From positions 469,018 through 533,017 of the forward strand of contig BMSM01000002.1 in NCBI GenBank assembly GCA_014649155.1: a DNA stretch of 64,000 nucleotides. The letters run 5' to 3'. Origin of the DNA: Streptomyces griseoviridis (GTDB lineage Bacteria > Actinomycetota > Actinomycetes > Streptomycetales > Streptomycetaceae). A program made the translations under genes and the position numbers. Numbering within the stretch: position 1 is the first letter of the stretch; each line of letters starts with the position of its first letter. A model generated the notes under the pieces. The model saw only the letters and a list, made by a program, of their open reading frames with translations. It had not been told where the DNA came from and did no database searches. Of this stretch, positions 1 to 7,449 are shown piece after piece.

Positions 1-155
1 CAGACCGCGGCTTCGCCTTCAGCTTCCCGGCCCGCCTCCCGCTGGCCCGCATCGACCAGATCATGGCCGCGTCGGCCACCGTCGGGCCCATCCGGACCCT
101 GCCCGCCACCGGCAGCGACCACCTGCCGGTCGCCGCCCGGATCACCCCGGCCTGA
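1..155 (+). CDS. C-terminal end of an endonuclease/exonuclease/phosphatase-family protein (partial)
   Basis: The window opens inside a rightward reading frame that ends with TGA at 153-155. About 50 residues are visible. They end in an SDHLPVAARI segment, which matches the closing S-D-H-x-P motif of the endonuclease/exonuclease/phosphatase (DNase I-like) superfamily; the Asp and His there belong to the metal-dependent active site. Substrate class (nucleic acid, phosphoinositide or sphingomyelin-like) cannot be told from this piece, and the N-terminus lies outside the window. Confidence 0.75.
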   Translation, partial: DRGFAFSFPARLPLARIDQIMAASATVGPIRTLPATGSDHLPVAARITPA

Positions 156-238
156 AGAGGGACGGCGAGACGTGGGGGACGTCCGGCGCGGCGCCCCCCA
201 CGACCCCCCGCAAGACCCGGGCGTTCCCTGACGGCACG

Positions 239-1024
239 TCAGCCCCACAGCTCGCGAAGCGCGGCGTTCACCTCGGCCGGCCGCTGGGTGTGCGGGTAGT
301 AACCGGGCACCCGCAGCAGCCGGGCGCCGACCGCCCCGGCCACCGCCTCCGCGCACGCGATCAGCGGCTCACCGGCGTATGCGCGGTACGGCTCGGGCGC
401 GCCCTCCCAGGTGCCGCAGACCACCAGCGTCGGCCAGGGCGCGGTCCGCAGCGGTTCCAGCGGCACCCGCGCCTCCCAGACGGGACGTTCCCGCATCGAC
501 GTGGCCACCGCGCGCAGCCGCCGCTCGGTGGGCTCCGGCATGGGCAGCCCGAGGCCCTCGGTGGAGGCGCGCAGATAGTCCTCCGGGGTGACCGAGTCCG
601 GCAGCGGCGGGTTCCGCGCCACCCGCCGCAGCATGGCCTCCACCACCGGGTGCCCGGCGCTGGCCGAGAACGCCGAGGGCTGGATCAGGGCCAGGGACCG
701 CACCAGGCCGGGCCGGCGGCCCGCGGCGAGCATGGCCGCCAGCCCGCCGTGGCCGTGGCCGACCAGGTGCGCGCCGCCCTCCTGCCGGGCCAGCAGCTCC
801 ACGAGGTCGTCGGCGTCGGTGTCGAAGTCGCTGCGCCCGGTGCCCGGAGTGCGCCCGTAGCCGCGCCGGTCCACGAGCAGCAGCCGGTAGCGGCGGGCCA
901 GCGGCCGCTGCGCCGCGAATCCGTAGGCGTCGTCGTCACCCCACGTGAAGACGGAGTGCGCGAACACCACCGGGGCTCCCGCCCCGCCCGTCTCGTCCCA
1001 CACCGTCCGGTGCACGTCGGTCAC
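239..1024 (-). CDS. alpha/beta-hydrolase-fold protein lacking the nucleophilic serine
   Basis: A 261-residue protein of the alpha/beta hydrolase fold. An HS/oxyanion-type segment lies near residue 23, and a VDRRGYGRT strand-loop is typical of the family. The nucleophile elbow reads GHGHGG, so Gly91 stands where GxSxG should carry Ser; the codon (bases 752-754) is GGC on the minus strand. The late histidine (PHTQRP) is kept and the usual acid position reads GTWEG. The family hydrolyses esters, amides or epoxides, but this copy is probably not a classical serine hydrolase. It starts with GTG 18 nt after the GH114 gene, with AGGG upstream, so it is probably the last gene of that transcript. Confidence 0.85.
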   Translation of the reverse strand: MTDVHRTVWDETGGAGAPVVFAHSVFTWGDDDAYGFAAQRPLARRYRLLLVDRRGYGRTPGTGRSDFDTDADDLVELLARQEGGAHLVGHGHGGLAAMLAAGRRPGLVRSLALIQPSAFSASAGHPVVEAMLRRVARNPPLPDSVTPEDYLRASTEGLGLPMPEPTERRLRAVATSMRERPVWEARVPLEPLRTAPWPTLVVCGTWEGAPEPYRAYAGEPLIACAEAVAGAVGARLLRVPGYYPHTQRPAEVNAALRELWG

Positions 1025-1042
1025 GGCGGGCCCTCGCTGTCG

Positions 1043-1888
1043 TCAGAGGTCGTCACAGGTCCGGCGCACATACCCGGGGCGTCCCGCCGGCAGGACGTCC
1101 AGATCGCGCCGTACCACACTGATCTCCCCGCCCCAGCCCTCGCAAGCCCGCTTCAGGCCCCTCTCCTCGTACTCGATCACCAGCACCTCGTCGCCGAACG
1201 CCGCGGTGTAGGCGTCGCACTCGTCGTACTGGCCGCACTCCTCCACCACGGCGAAGTCGAGGCCGACCTCCTCGCGGTCCGCGGCCAGTTCGGCGGTGTT
1301 CTTCTGGCCGATGGCCAGGCCCTCGTCATGGGCGTGCGCGGCGAGCAGCCCGAGGAACGCCTTGGCGTCGGCCGCGCTCAGCAGGCCCCCGGGGGCACGG
1401 GTGTAGCTGTCGTAGTTGTCCGGTTCCACCGCGTCGAAGCCCCGGGCGGCGCAGTCGTCGATCCAGCCGTTCACCTTCGCGGCGATCCGCTCCCGTTTGG
1501 CGGCGGTGCCGATGTCGAGCATGGCCTCGCCCCATTCCTCGTCCATCACCACGTGCCCGTCGCCGTCGCGCAGCAGGAGGTCGGGGTCCCACTCCCGTTC
1601 GGCGTCGGGCTGGGCCTGGAAGGCGTTGACGTAGCAGATGGTGTAGCGGCCGGCGGCGGGCTTCGCGGTGTGGTCGCGGACGACCACACGGACGTCGTCG
1701 GCCGGGGTGTACGGGCCGCCGAGCTGGTAGTCGAACCCGGTGCGGGCGGGCGGCGGCGTCACGGCGTCCGCGGCCCGCGCGTCGCGCACGGCGCCGCCCG
1801 AACACGCCGTGCCGAGCAGGGCGGTGAGGGCGGCCGTCACCGTGAGGACGAGGGTGGACGGACGGGAGGGGACCCGGTGGCTGCGCAT
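1043..1888 (-). CDS. GH114-like secreted glycoside hydrolase (endo-alpha-1,4-polygalactosaminidase family), likely lipoprotein
   Basis: About 281 residues from the ATG at 1888; a GTG at 1906 is also open, but a GGGAG motif lies between the two and favours the inner start. The N-terminus has basic residues, a hydrophobic stretch and LLGTAC, a weak lipobox, so export and lipid anchoring are likely. The body matches the GH114/TM1410 TIM-barrel family: a YVNAFQ strand, RIAAKVNGWIDDC, then FDAVEPDNYDSY with the acidic cluster expected at the active site, and a late VVEECGQYDECDAY. The family cleaves alpha-1,4 galactosaminoglycans, but the substrate here is unknown. Confidence 0.85.
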   Translation of the reverse strand: MRSHRVPSRPSTLVLTVTAALTALLGTACSGGAVRDARAADAVTPPPARTGFDYQLGGPYTPADDVRVVVRDHTAKPAAGRYTICYVNAFQAQPDAEREWDPDLLLRDGDGHVVMDEEWGEAMLDIGTAAKRERIAAKVNGWIDDCAARGFDAVEPDNYDSYTRAPGGLLSAADAKAFLGLLAAHAHDEGLAIGQKNTAELAADREEVGLDFAVVEECGQYDECDAYTAAFGDEVLVIEYEERGLKRACEGWGGEISVVRRDLDVLPAGRPGYVRRTCDDL

Positions 1889-2055
1889 GACTGACGAAAC
1901 TCCCACTGGTGGACACGGCCCCGCCTCGGACCCGGCAGCGGTCCTGGCGACTCGGTCCGGACTCGCGGCACGGGGCCGTCCACCGGCTGGGCATGTCTCT
2001 GGCCGACCGCCGCGCGGCAGCCGGCCAAAAACCTAGTCCACGTCAAAACCGCACG

Positions 2056-4377
2056 TCAATCCGGGGTCGTACCGGCCAGGGCACGGGATTCCAGACGCAC
2101 CACCACGCCCTTGGACGCGGGCTGGTTGCTGATGTCGGCCACGCTGTCCAGCGGGACCAGGACATTGGTCTCCGGGTAGTACGCCGCCGCGCAGCCGCGC
2201 GCGCTCGGGTAGGCGACCACCGTGAAGCCGGCGGCGCGGCGCTCGACGTCGTCGGACCACACGCTCACCAGGTCCACCCGCTGCCCGTCGGCCAGCCCCA
2301 GCTCCGTGAGGTCGTCGGGGTTGACCATGACCACCCGGCGGCTGCCGTGGATGCCCCGGTACCGGTCGTCGGTGGTGTACGGCACCGTGTTCCACTGGTC
2401 GTGCGAGCGCAGCGTCTGGAGCAGCAGGTGCCCCTCGGGCACGCGCGGCATCTGCCAGTCGTTGCGGGTGAACAGGGCCTTGCCGCTCTCGGTGCCGAAG
2501 ACGCCCTCGTTGACCGGGTTCGGCAGCCTGATGCCGCCGGGGCGGACGACCCGCCGGTTGTAGTCGTGCAGCCCCGGCACGATCCGGGCGATCCTGTCGC
2601 GGATCACGCCGTAGTCGGCCTCGAACCGGTCCCAGGGGATCTCCGTCCGGCCCTCCAGGGTCCGGCGGGCCAGCCGGCACAGGATCGCGACCTCGCTGAG
2701 CAGCAGCCGGGAGGCCGGCTCCAGCCGTCCGCGCGAGGTGTGCACCTCGCTCATCGAGTCCTCCACCGTGACGAACTGCTCGCCGGTGGCCTGGATGTCC
2801 CGCTCGGTACGGCCCAGCGTCGGCAGGATCAGCGCGGTGTCGCCGCACACGGTGTGCGACCGGTTGAGCTTGGTGGAGATGTGCGCGGTGAGACGGCAGC
2901 GCCGCATCGCCTCCTCGGTGACGTCGCTGTCCGGGGCGGCCCGCACGAAGTTGCCGGCCACGCCGAGGAAGAACCTGACCCGCCCCTCCCGCATGGCCTT
3001 GATCGAGTTCACCGCGTCCAGCCCGTGGTGCCGGGGCGGCTCGAACCCGAACTCGTCGCGCAGCGCGTCCAGGAAGGAGTCCGGCATCTGCTCCCAGATG
3101 CCCACCGTGCGGTCGCCCTGCACATTGCTGTGCCCGCGCACCGGGCAGGCCCCGGCCCCGGCCCGGCCGAGGTTGCCGCGCAGCAGCAGGAAGTTGACGA
3201 TCTCCCGGATGGTGGGCACGCCGTGCTTGTGCTGGGTGACGCCCATGGCCCAGCAGACGATGACCCGCTCGCTGGCCAGCACGTCGTCGCGCACCTTCTC
3301 GATCTCCGCCCGGGTCAGGCCGGTCGCGCGGAGGACGTCCTCCCAGGCGACGGTCCGGGCGTGCCGGGAGAACTCCTCGAAACCGGAGGTGCTCGCCCGG
3401 ATGAAGTCATGGTCGAGGACGGTCCCCGGACGGGCGTCCTCCGCCTCCAGCAGCAGCCGGTTCAGCCCCTGGAACAGGGCGAGGTCCCCGCCGACGCGGA
3501 TGTGCAGGAACCGGTCGGCGATCTCCACGCCGCGGCCGATCACCCCGCGCGGCTTCTGCGGGTTCTTGAACCGCAGCAGTCCCGCCTCCGGCAGCGGGTT
3601 GACCGCGATCACGCGGGCGCCGTTGCGCTTGGCCGCCTCCAGGGCGCTGAGCTGGCGCGGATGGTTGGACCCGGGGTTCTGCCCGACGACGAAGATCAGG
3701 TCGGCGTGGTGGAGGTCCTCCAGGGTCACCGTGCCCTTGCCGGTACCGAGCGTCTCGTGCAGGGCGAAGCCGCTGGACTCGTGGCACATGTTGCTGCAGT
3801 CGGGCAGGTTGTTGGTGCCGTACGCCCGCGCGAAGAGCTGGAGGACGAATGCCGCCTCGTTGCTGACCCGGCCGGAGGTGTAGAAGACCGCCTCGTCGGG
3901 CGAGTCGAGGGAGTTCAGTTCCCCGGCGAGCAGCCCGAGCGCCTCCTGCCAGCCGATGGGCTCGTAGTGGTCGGAGCCCGGACGCTTCACCACGGGTTCG
4001 GTGAGCCGGCCCTGCTGGTTCAGCCACTGGTCGGAGCGGGCGGCGAGGTCGGAGACGGAGTACCTGCGGAAGAAGTCGGCGGTGATCCGGCGGGTCGTCG
4101 CCTCGTCGTTGATGTGCTTCGCGCCGTTCTCGCAGTACTCGTTGACGTGCCGGTGACCGGGGGAGGGGTCGGCCCAGGCACAGCCGGGGCAGTCGGTGCC
4201 GTCGACCTGGTTCATGGTGAGCAGTGTCGTACCGGTGCGCCGGACCGAGGTCTCCTCCAGCGAGTACTGCAGCGCGTGCGCCACCGCGGGGGCGCCCGTG
4301 GCCCAGGTCTTGGGCGGTTGGACGGTGAGGTTCTCCTCCGGCTCGTCGCTCGGTGAGGTGTGCATCAGGCGCGTCAC
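2056..4377 (-). CDS. FdhF/YdeP-family molybdopterin oxidoreductase
   Basis: A 773-residue cytoplasmic oxidoreductase close in length and layout to E. coli YdeP. The N-terminus has only a CxxC (Cys63, Cys66) plus Cys82 rather than the full four-cysteine iron-sulfur motif of formate dehydrogenases. The catalytic-region segment CSNMCHESSG is at 194-203, followed by GQNPGSNHPR (molybdopterin-guanine binding) and a C-terminal MopB-type domain. The GTG start has GGAGGA five bases upstream. Family members are linked to formate-like chemistry and acid resistance, but the physiological substrate is unproven. It lies 27 nt downstream of the SRPBCC gene and probably shares its transcript. Confidence 0.92.
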   Translation of the reverse strand: MTRLMHTSPSDEPEENLTVQPPKTWATGAPAVAHALQYSLEETSVRRTGTTLLTMNQVDGTDCPGCAWADPSPGHRHVNEYCENGAKHINDEATTRRITADFFRRYSVSDLAARSDQWLNQQGRLTEPVVKRPGSDHYEPIGWQEALGLLAGELNSLDSPDEAVFYTSGRVSNEAAFVLQLFARAYGTNNLPDCSNMCHESSGFALHETLGTGKGTVTLEDLHHADLIFVVGQNPGSNHPRQLSALEAAKRNGARVIAVNPLPEAGLLRFKNPQKPRGVIGRGVEIADRFLHIRVGGDLALFQGLNRLLLEAEDARPGTVLDHDFIRASTSGFEEFSRHARTVAWEDVLRATGLTRAEIEKVRDDVLASERVIVCWAMGVTQHKHGVPTIREIVNFLLLRGNLGRAGAGACPVRGHSNVQGDRTVGIWEQMPDSFLDALRDEFGFEPPRHHGLDAVNSIKAMREGRVRFFLGVAGNFVRAAPDSDVTEEAMRRCRLTAHISTKLNRSHTVCGDTALILPTLGRTERDIQATGEQFVTVEDSMSEVHTSRGRLEPASRLLLSEVAILCRLARRTLEGRTEIPWDRFEADYGVIRDRIARIVPGLHDYNRRVVRPGGIRLPNPVNEGVFGTESGKALFTRNDWQMPRVPEGHLLLQTLRSHDQWNTVPYTTDDRYRGIHGSRRVVMVNPDDLTELGLADGQRVDLVSVWSDDVERRAAGFTVVAYPSARGCAAAYYPETNVLVPLDSVADISNQPASKGVVVRLESRALAGTTPD

Positions 4378-4404
4378 TCGCTTCCTCCGGGTGGGTCGGA
4401 TCGG

Positions 4405-4890
4405 TCAGCCGTGCGGCCAGTGGGCGCCGTGGCTGCGCGACGGCTCGGCCTCGGCCGGCAGGACGTGCCCGTCGCGGACCGTGTGCCGCCAGGCGCCGGT
4501 CTCCTCGCCCACGCCCTCGATGAACTCGCGGAAGTGCGCGAGGGAGGCTCCGAGGACACGGCGCGTCACCCCGAGGGGGTCGCCGGGGCCGACGCGCACC
4601 GTGAGCGAGGTCCGGTCCGGCGCGAGGGACAGGAACGCCGCCTCGCCGTGGCCGCGACCCCCCAGGACCCGCCAGCGCACCACGGTGTCCGGCCGCTGCT
4701 CGGTGATCTCCACCAGGAACTCCCGGTGGACCGGACCGCGTCCGACGGTCCAGCGGGTGAGGGTCGGCTTGAACTGCTCGACGTCCCGCACCGCGGCCAT
4801 GAACCGCGGGAAGACCGTGAACTGGGTCCACTGGTTGTAGGCGGTGCGCACCGGCACCGCGATCTGGACCGTCTCTTCGATGGTGCTCAT
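4405..4890 (-). CDS. SRPBCC (polyketide cyclase/START-like) protein
   Basis: About 161 residues from ATG 4890, chosen because an AGGCGGG ribosome site lies just upstream; the frame is open further out but without a site. The sequence STIEETVQIAVPVRTAYNQW followed by FPRFMAAVRDV is the classic start of the SRPBCC/cyclase-dehydrase fold, a helix-grip that binds hydrophobic ligands. No catalytic residues can be assigned. It precedes the FdhF-like gene by 27 nt, so the two are probably co-transcribed. A link to membrane or lipid stress is only a guess. Confidence 0.85.
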   Translation of the reverse strand: MSTIEETVQIAVPVRTAYNQWTQFTVFPRFMAAVRDVEQFKPTLTRWTVGRGPVHREFLVEITEQRPDTVVRWRVLGGRGHGEAAFLSLAPDRTSLTVRVGPGDPLGVTRRVLGASLAHFREFIEGVGEETGAWRHTVRDGHVLPAEAEPSRSHGAHWPHG

Positions 4891-4978
4891 GACCCGCCTG
4901 TCTACGAGCGCTCGTCCTGCCAGTCTCGGGTGCCCCCGGAACGGCTGCCACATGTCTTGGTCCTGCCGCGTGATCCCC

Positions 4979-6199
4979 TCACCCGGCCCGGCGGGACCAG
5001 ACCCGCACCCAGTCGACCTGGAGGTCGGCGGGGACGAGCGTCGGGCCGCCGAAGGAGCCCTGGGTGTTCTGCATCACCAGGTGGTGCGGGGAGCCGACGA
5101 TCCCCGAGGTCTCGGTGTGCACCGGCTTCCCGTCGTGGAACCAGGTGATCCTCCCGGGCTCCCACGTGTGGCCGAAGGTGTGCCACCCGGCCCGGTCACC
5201 GGACGGCGGACAGTGCCCCCGGTCGACGCGCGTGCTGTGCCAGTACGAGCAGACCTCGCCGGACAGGCCCTCCAGGGTGTCGATCTCGCCGTCGCGGGGC
5301 CAGAGGGAGCCGGTGTCCCAGAGCGCCGGCCAGTTCGCCACCGCCCCGTCCACCGACGGGACGCGGGCCCGGTACTCCACCGCTCCGTAGCTGTAGGAGA
5401 ACAGGCCCATGGTGTTCACGTGCGCCCCGCTGTACGGGCGGGTCTCCCCCTTGCAGATGGCGCTCGCGCCGGTCAGCCGCAGATGCAGCGCGCCCTCGGA
5501 CACGACGGCGTTGCGCGTGTCGTAGCAGGCGTCCTCGGCCGTGTTCACCGGCCCGGTGACGCCGGTGCCGAACCAGCCGGTGTTCCACTTCGAGGTGTCC
5601 AGCGCGGTCCCGTCGAACTCGTCGGTGAACCGCCGCCGCCACCCGCCGGACGCGTCCCACGACGGACCGCCGCCGTCCGCCTCGGCCGGCTCCGCCGACC
5701 CGGAGGGCTCACCGGGACCGGACGGAGCCCCGGCATCGGCCGGCTCCGCCTGCCCGGCCGGCTCCGCCACGCTCAGCGTGATCGGCGTCAGCGGGTGCCA
5801 CCGCCCCTCCCCGTCCTGCCACGAGCCGAACATCGTGTACGACCCGGCGGCGAACGCGCGCGCCCCGGAGGTGAAGGTGTGACCCGAGGGGCACACCCGT
5901 ACGTCGGAGGCGGCGCCCGGGAAGTCGACGTTGCGGCCGTCGCGGTCGCGTACGGCGACGGTGACCCGGGCCGCGGTCAGGCACCGGTCGGCCGTCAGTT
6001 CCAGCCGGGCCGGAGCGCGGTGTCCCGCGGTGAGGTGGTCCGGCGCGAGGCCGAGCTGGGTGACACGGGGGCCGGGCGGGTCGCCGTTCGCGGTGCCGGC
6101 GAGCGAGAGAGCCGTCGTCACGACGGCCCCCGAGACGAGGAGGACACCGGCCCGCAGGGCGCGCGACCTCGGCCTGGCGTGCCTGGGTGGGGTGCCCAT
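4979..6199 (-). CDS. secreted GH16 family glycoside hydrolase (beta-glucanase type)
   Basis: A 406-residue exported enzyme. The start at 6199 has AGGAG seven bases upstream. A basic N-terminus and hydrophobic core with a TANG-type cleavage region (about residue 38) form the signal peptide. Residues 45-145 look like a small beta-sandwich accessory domain, then an Ala/Glu/Pro-rich linker (146-180), then a GH16 jelly roll from about 185. The catalytic motif GEIDTLE gives Glu305 as nucleophile, Asp307 and Glu310 as acid/base. GH16 enzymes cut beta-1,3 or beta-1,3/1,4 glucans and some galactans. It probably serves polysaccharide feeding. Confidence 0.93.
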   Translation of the reverse strand: MGTPPRHARPRSRALRAGVLLVSGAVVTTALSLAGTANGDPPGPRVTQLGLAPDHLTAGHRAPARLELTADRCLTAARVTVAVRDRDGRNVDFPGAASDVRVCPSGHTFTSGARAFAAGSYTMFGSWQDGEGRWHPLTPITLSVAEPAGQAEPADAGAPSGPGEPSGSAEPAEADGGGPSWDASGGWRRRFTDEFDGTALDTSKWNTGWFGTGVTGPVNTAEDACYDTRNAVVSEGALHLRLTGASAICKGETRPYSGAHVNTMGLFSYSYGAVEYRARVPSVDGAVANWPALWDTGSLWPRDGEIDTLEGLSGEVCSYWHSTRVDRGHCPPSGDRAGWHTFGHTWEPGRITWFHDGKPVHTETSGIVGSPHHLVMQNTQGSFGGPTLVPADLQVDWVRVWSRRAG

Positions 6200-6274
6200 C
6201 GCATAGCTCCTCTCCGGTGCGGCGAGGTTGGCCGTGACGAGGCAGGGTACTCCGCCGCCCTCGGGAGGGAGAGA

Positions 6275-6294
6275 TTTTCCTCTGTTGAGGAAAA
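6275..6294. promoter_or_regulatory. 8-bp inverted repeat between GH16 and the ATP-grasp locus
   Basis: TTTTCCTC (6275-6282) and GAGGAAAA (6287-6294) are perfect arms around TGTT. The site lies 76 nt upstream of the leftward GH16 start and beside the remnant 5' end of the rightward ATP-grasp gene. It could be an operator for the divergent pair or a chance AT-richer dyad in the former start region. No cognate regulator is adjacent. Confidence 0.35.
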
Positions 6295-6460
6295 GAAGAA
6301 CGTCTTCGTCGTCGGCCTCGTGGTGCGGGTGCCGTGGCGTTCGCCCAGGATCGGCACGAGGGTGCTGACCGGGAAGTCCCCGTAGCCGACGATCGCGTCG
6401 ATGCTCCCTCGAAGGCGTCGGGATGCCCTGTGCCTTCTCGATGATCTCCGGCCGCCGGGT
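6285..6460 (+). pseudogene. scrambled 5' part of the ATP-grasp gene: forward stub plus inverted segment
   Basis: Bases 6285-6318 read forward as EEKKNVFVVGL, the usual N-terminus of this ATP-grasp family. From about 6320 to 6456 the family sequence continues only on the opposite strand. Read leftward, it gives EIIEKAQG, then DAFEG, then SIDAIVGYGDFPVSTLVPIL, in three different frames, so two small indels separate the pieces. Forward similarity resumes at RVEQEKVTDAL near 6459. The simplest explanation is a roughly 0.14-kb inversion with some lost bases, followed by decay. The forward stub itself runs into a stop at about 6383-6385. Confidence 0.65.
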
Positions 6461-7436
6461 GGAACAGGAGAAGGTCACCGACGCCCTGCCGCGCTTCGGC
6501 CGGGTCGACCTGACGGCCGATCCGCCGCCCGTCCCGGAGGGCCTGCGTTTCCCGATGTGGCTCAAGCCCGCCCTGTCGTACTCCTCCGAACTCGTCTTCG
6601 GCGTCGAGGACGAGGAGGAGTTCCGCAAGGCCGCCGCCGAGATCCGGGACGGCATCGCACGGGTCGGCCGGCCCTTCGAGCACGTCCTCGACCGCGTCGA
6701 CCTGCCCCCGGAGATGCACGGCGTCGGCGGACAGGTGTGCCTCGCCGAAGAGCCCCTGACGGGCATTCAGGTCGCGGTGGAGGGCTACGTCCACCAGGGC
6801 GAGGTGACCGTCTACGGCACCCTGGACTCGATCGACTACCCCGGCTCACCGTGCTTCCTGCGCCACCAGTACCCCTCGGCACTGCCGCCCGACGTCGTCG
6901 CCCGGCTGCACGACGTCACCCGGCGCGTGATGACCCGCATCGGCTTCGACTCGGCGACCTTCAGCGTGGAGTACTTCTACGACCCGGGGACCCAGCAGGT
7001 CAGCCTGCTGGAGATCAACCCCCGCCACTCCCAGTCGCACGCCGAGCTGTTCCAGTACGTCGACGGCGTCCCGAACCACCACTGCATGATCGCGTTCGCC
7101 CTCGGCACCGACCCCGCCATGCCCCACCGGCAGGGCGAGTACGCCATGGCGGCCAAGTGGTACTACCGCTGGTTCACCGACGGCGCGGTCCGCGCGGTGC
7201 CCTCGCCCGAGGACATCGCCCGGATCGAACGCGAGATACCCGGCGTGCGCGTCCACGTCATCCCCGAGGCCGGGCAGCGCCTGTCCGGCCTCTCCCAGCA
7301 GGACAGCTACAGCTACGAGGTGGCGCACATCTTCACCGGCGGCAACGACGAGGAAGACCTGCGCCGCAAGTTCGACCGTTGCGTGGCCGCCCTCGGACTC
7401 GCCATCGACGAGCCCGGGGAAGGACCGCACGCGTAA
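6423..7436 (+). CDS. ATP-grasp domain protein, N-terminally truncated
   Basis: The open frame of 337 residues covers the ATP-grasp catalytic part: a RFPMWLKP strand with the nucleotide-binding lysine, FEHVLDRVDLPPE, CLAEEPLTG, and the metal-binding SLLEINPRHSQSHAEL with EIN. Related proteins are about 400 residues and carry a pre-ATP-grasp domain that here is replaced by MPCAFSMISGRR from the inversion junction. A GAAGG lies upstream of the ATG, so translation is possible. ATP-grasp enzymes join a carboxylate to an amine or thiol via an acyl phosphate; the substrate is unknown. The next gene starts 14 nt downstream. Loss of the N-terminal domain probably makes this product inactive. Confidence 0.75.
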   Translation: MPCAFSMISGRRVEQEKVTDALPRFGRVDLTADPPPVPEGLRFPMWLKPALSYSSELVFGVEDEEEFRKAAAEIRDGIARVGRPFEHVLDRVDLPPEMHGVGGQVCLAEEPLTGIQVAVEGYVHQGEVTVYGTLDSIDYPGSPCFLRHQYPSALPPDVVARLHDVTRRVMTRIGFDSATFSVEYFYDPGTQQVSLLEINPRHSQSHAELFQYVDGVPNHHCMIAFALGTDPAMPHRQGEYAMAAKWYYRWFTDGAVRAVPSPEDIARIEREIPGVRVHVIPEAGQRLSGLSQQDSYSYEVAHIFTGGNDEEDLRRKFDRCVAALGLAIDEPGEGPHA

Positions 7437-7449
7437 GGAGGCCGCCGAC

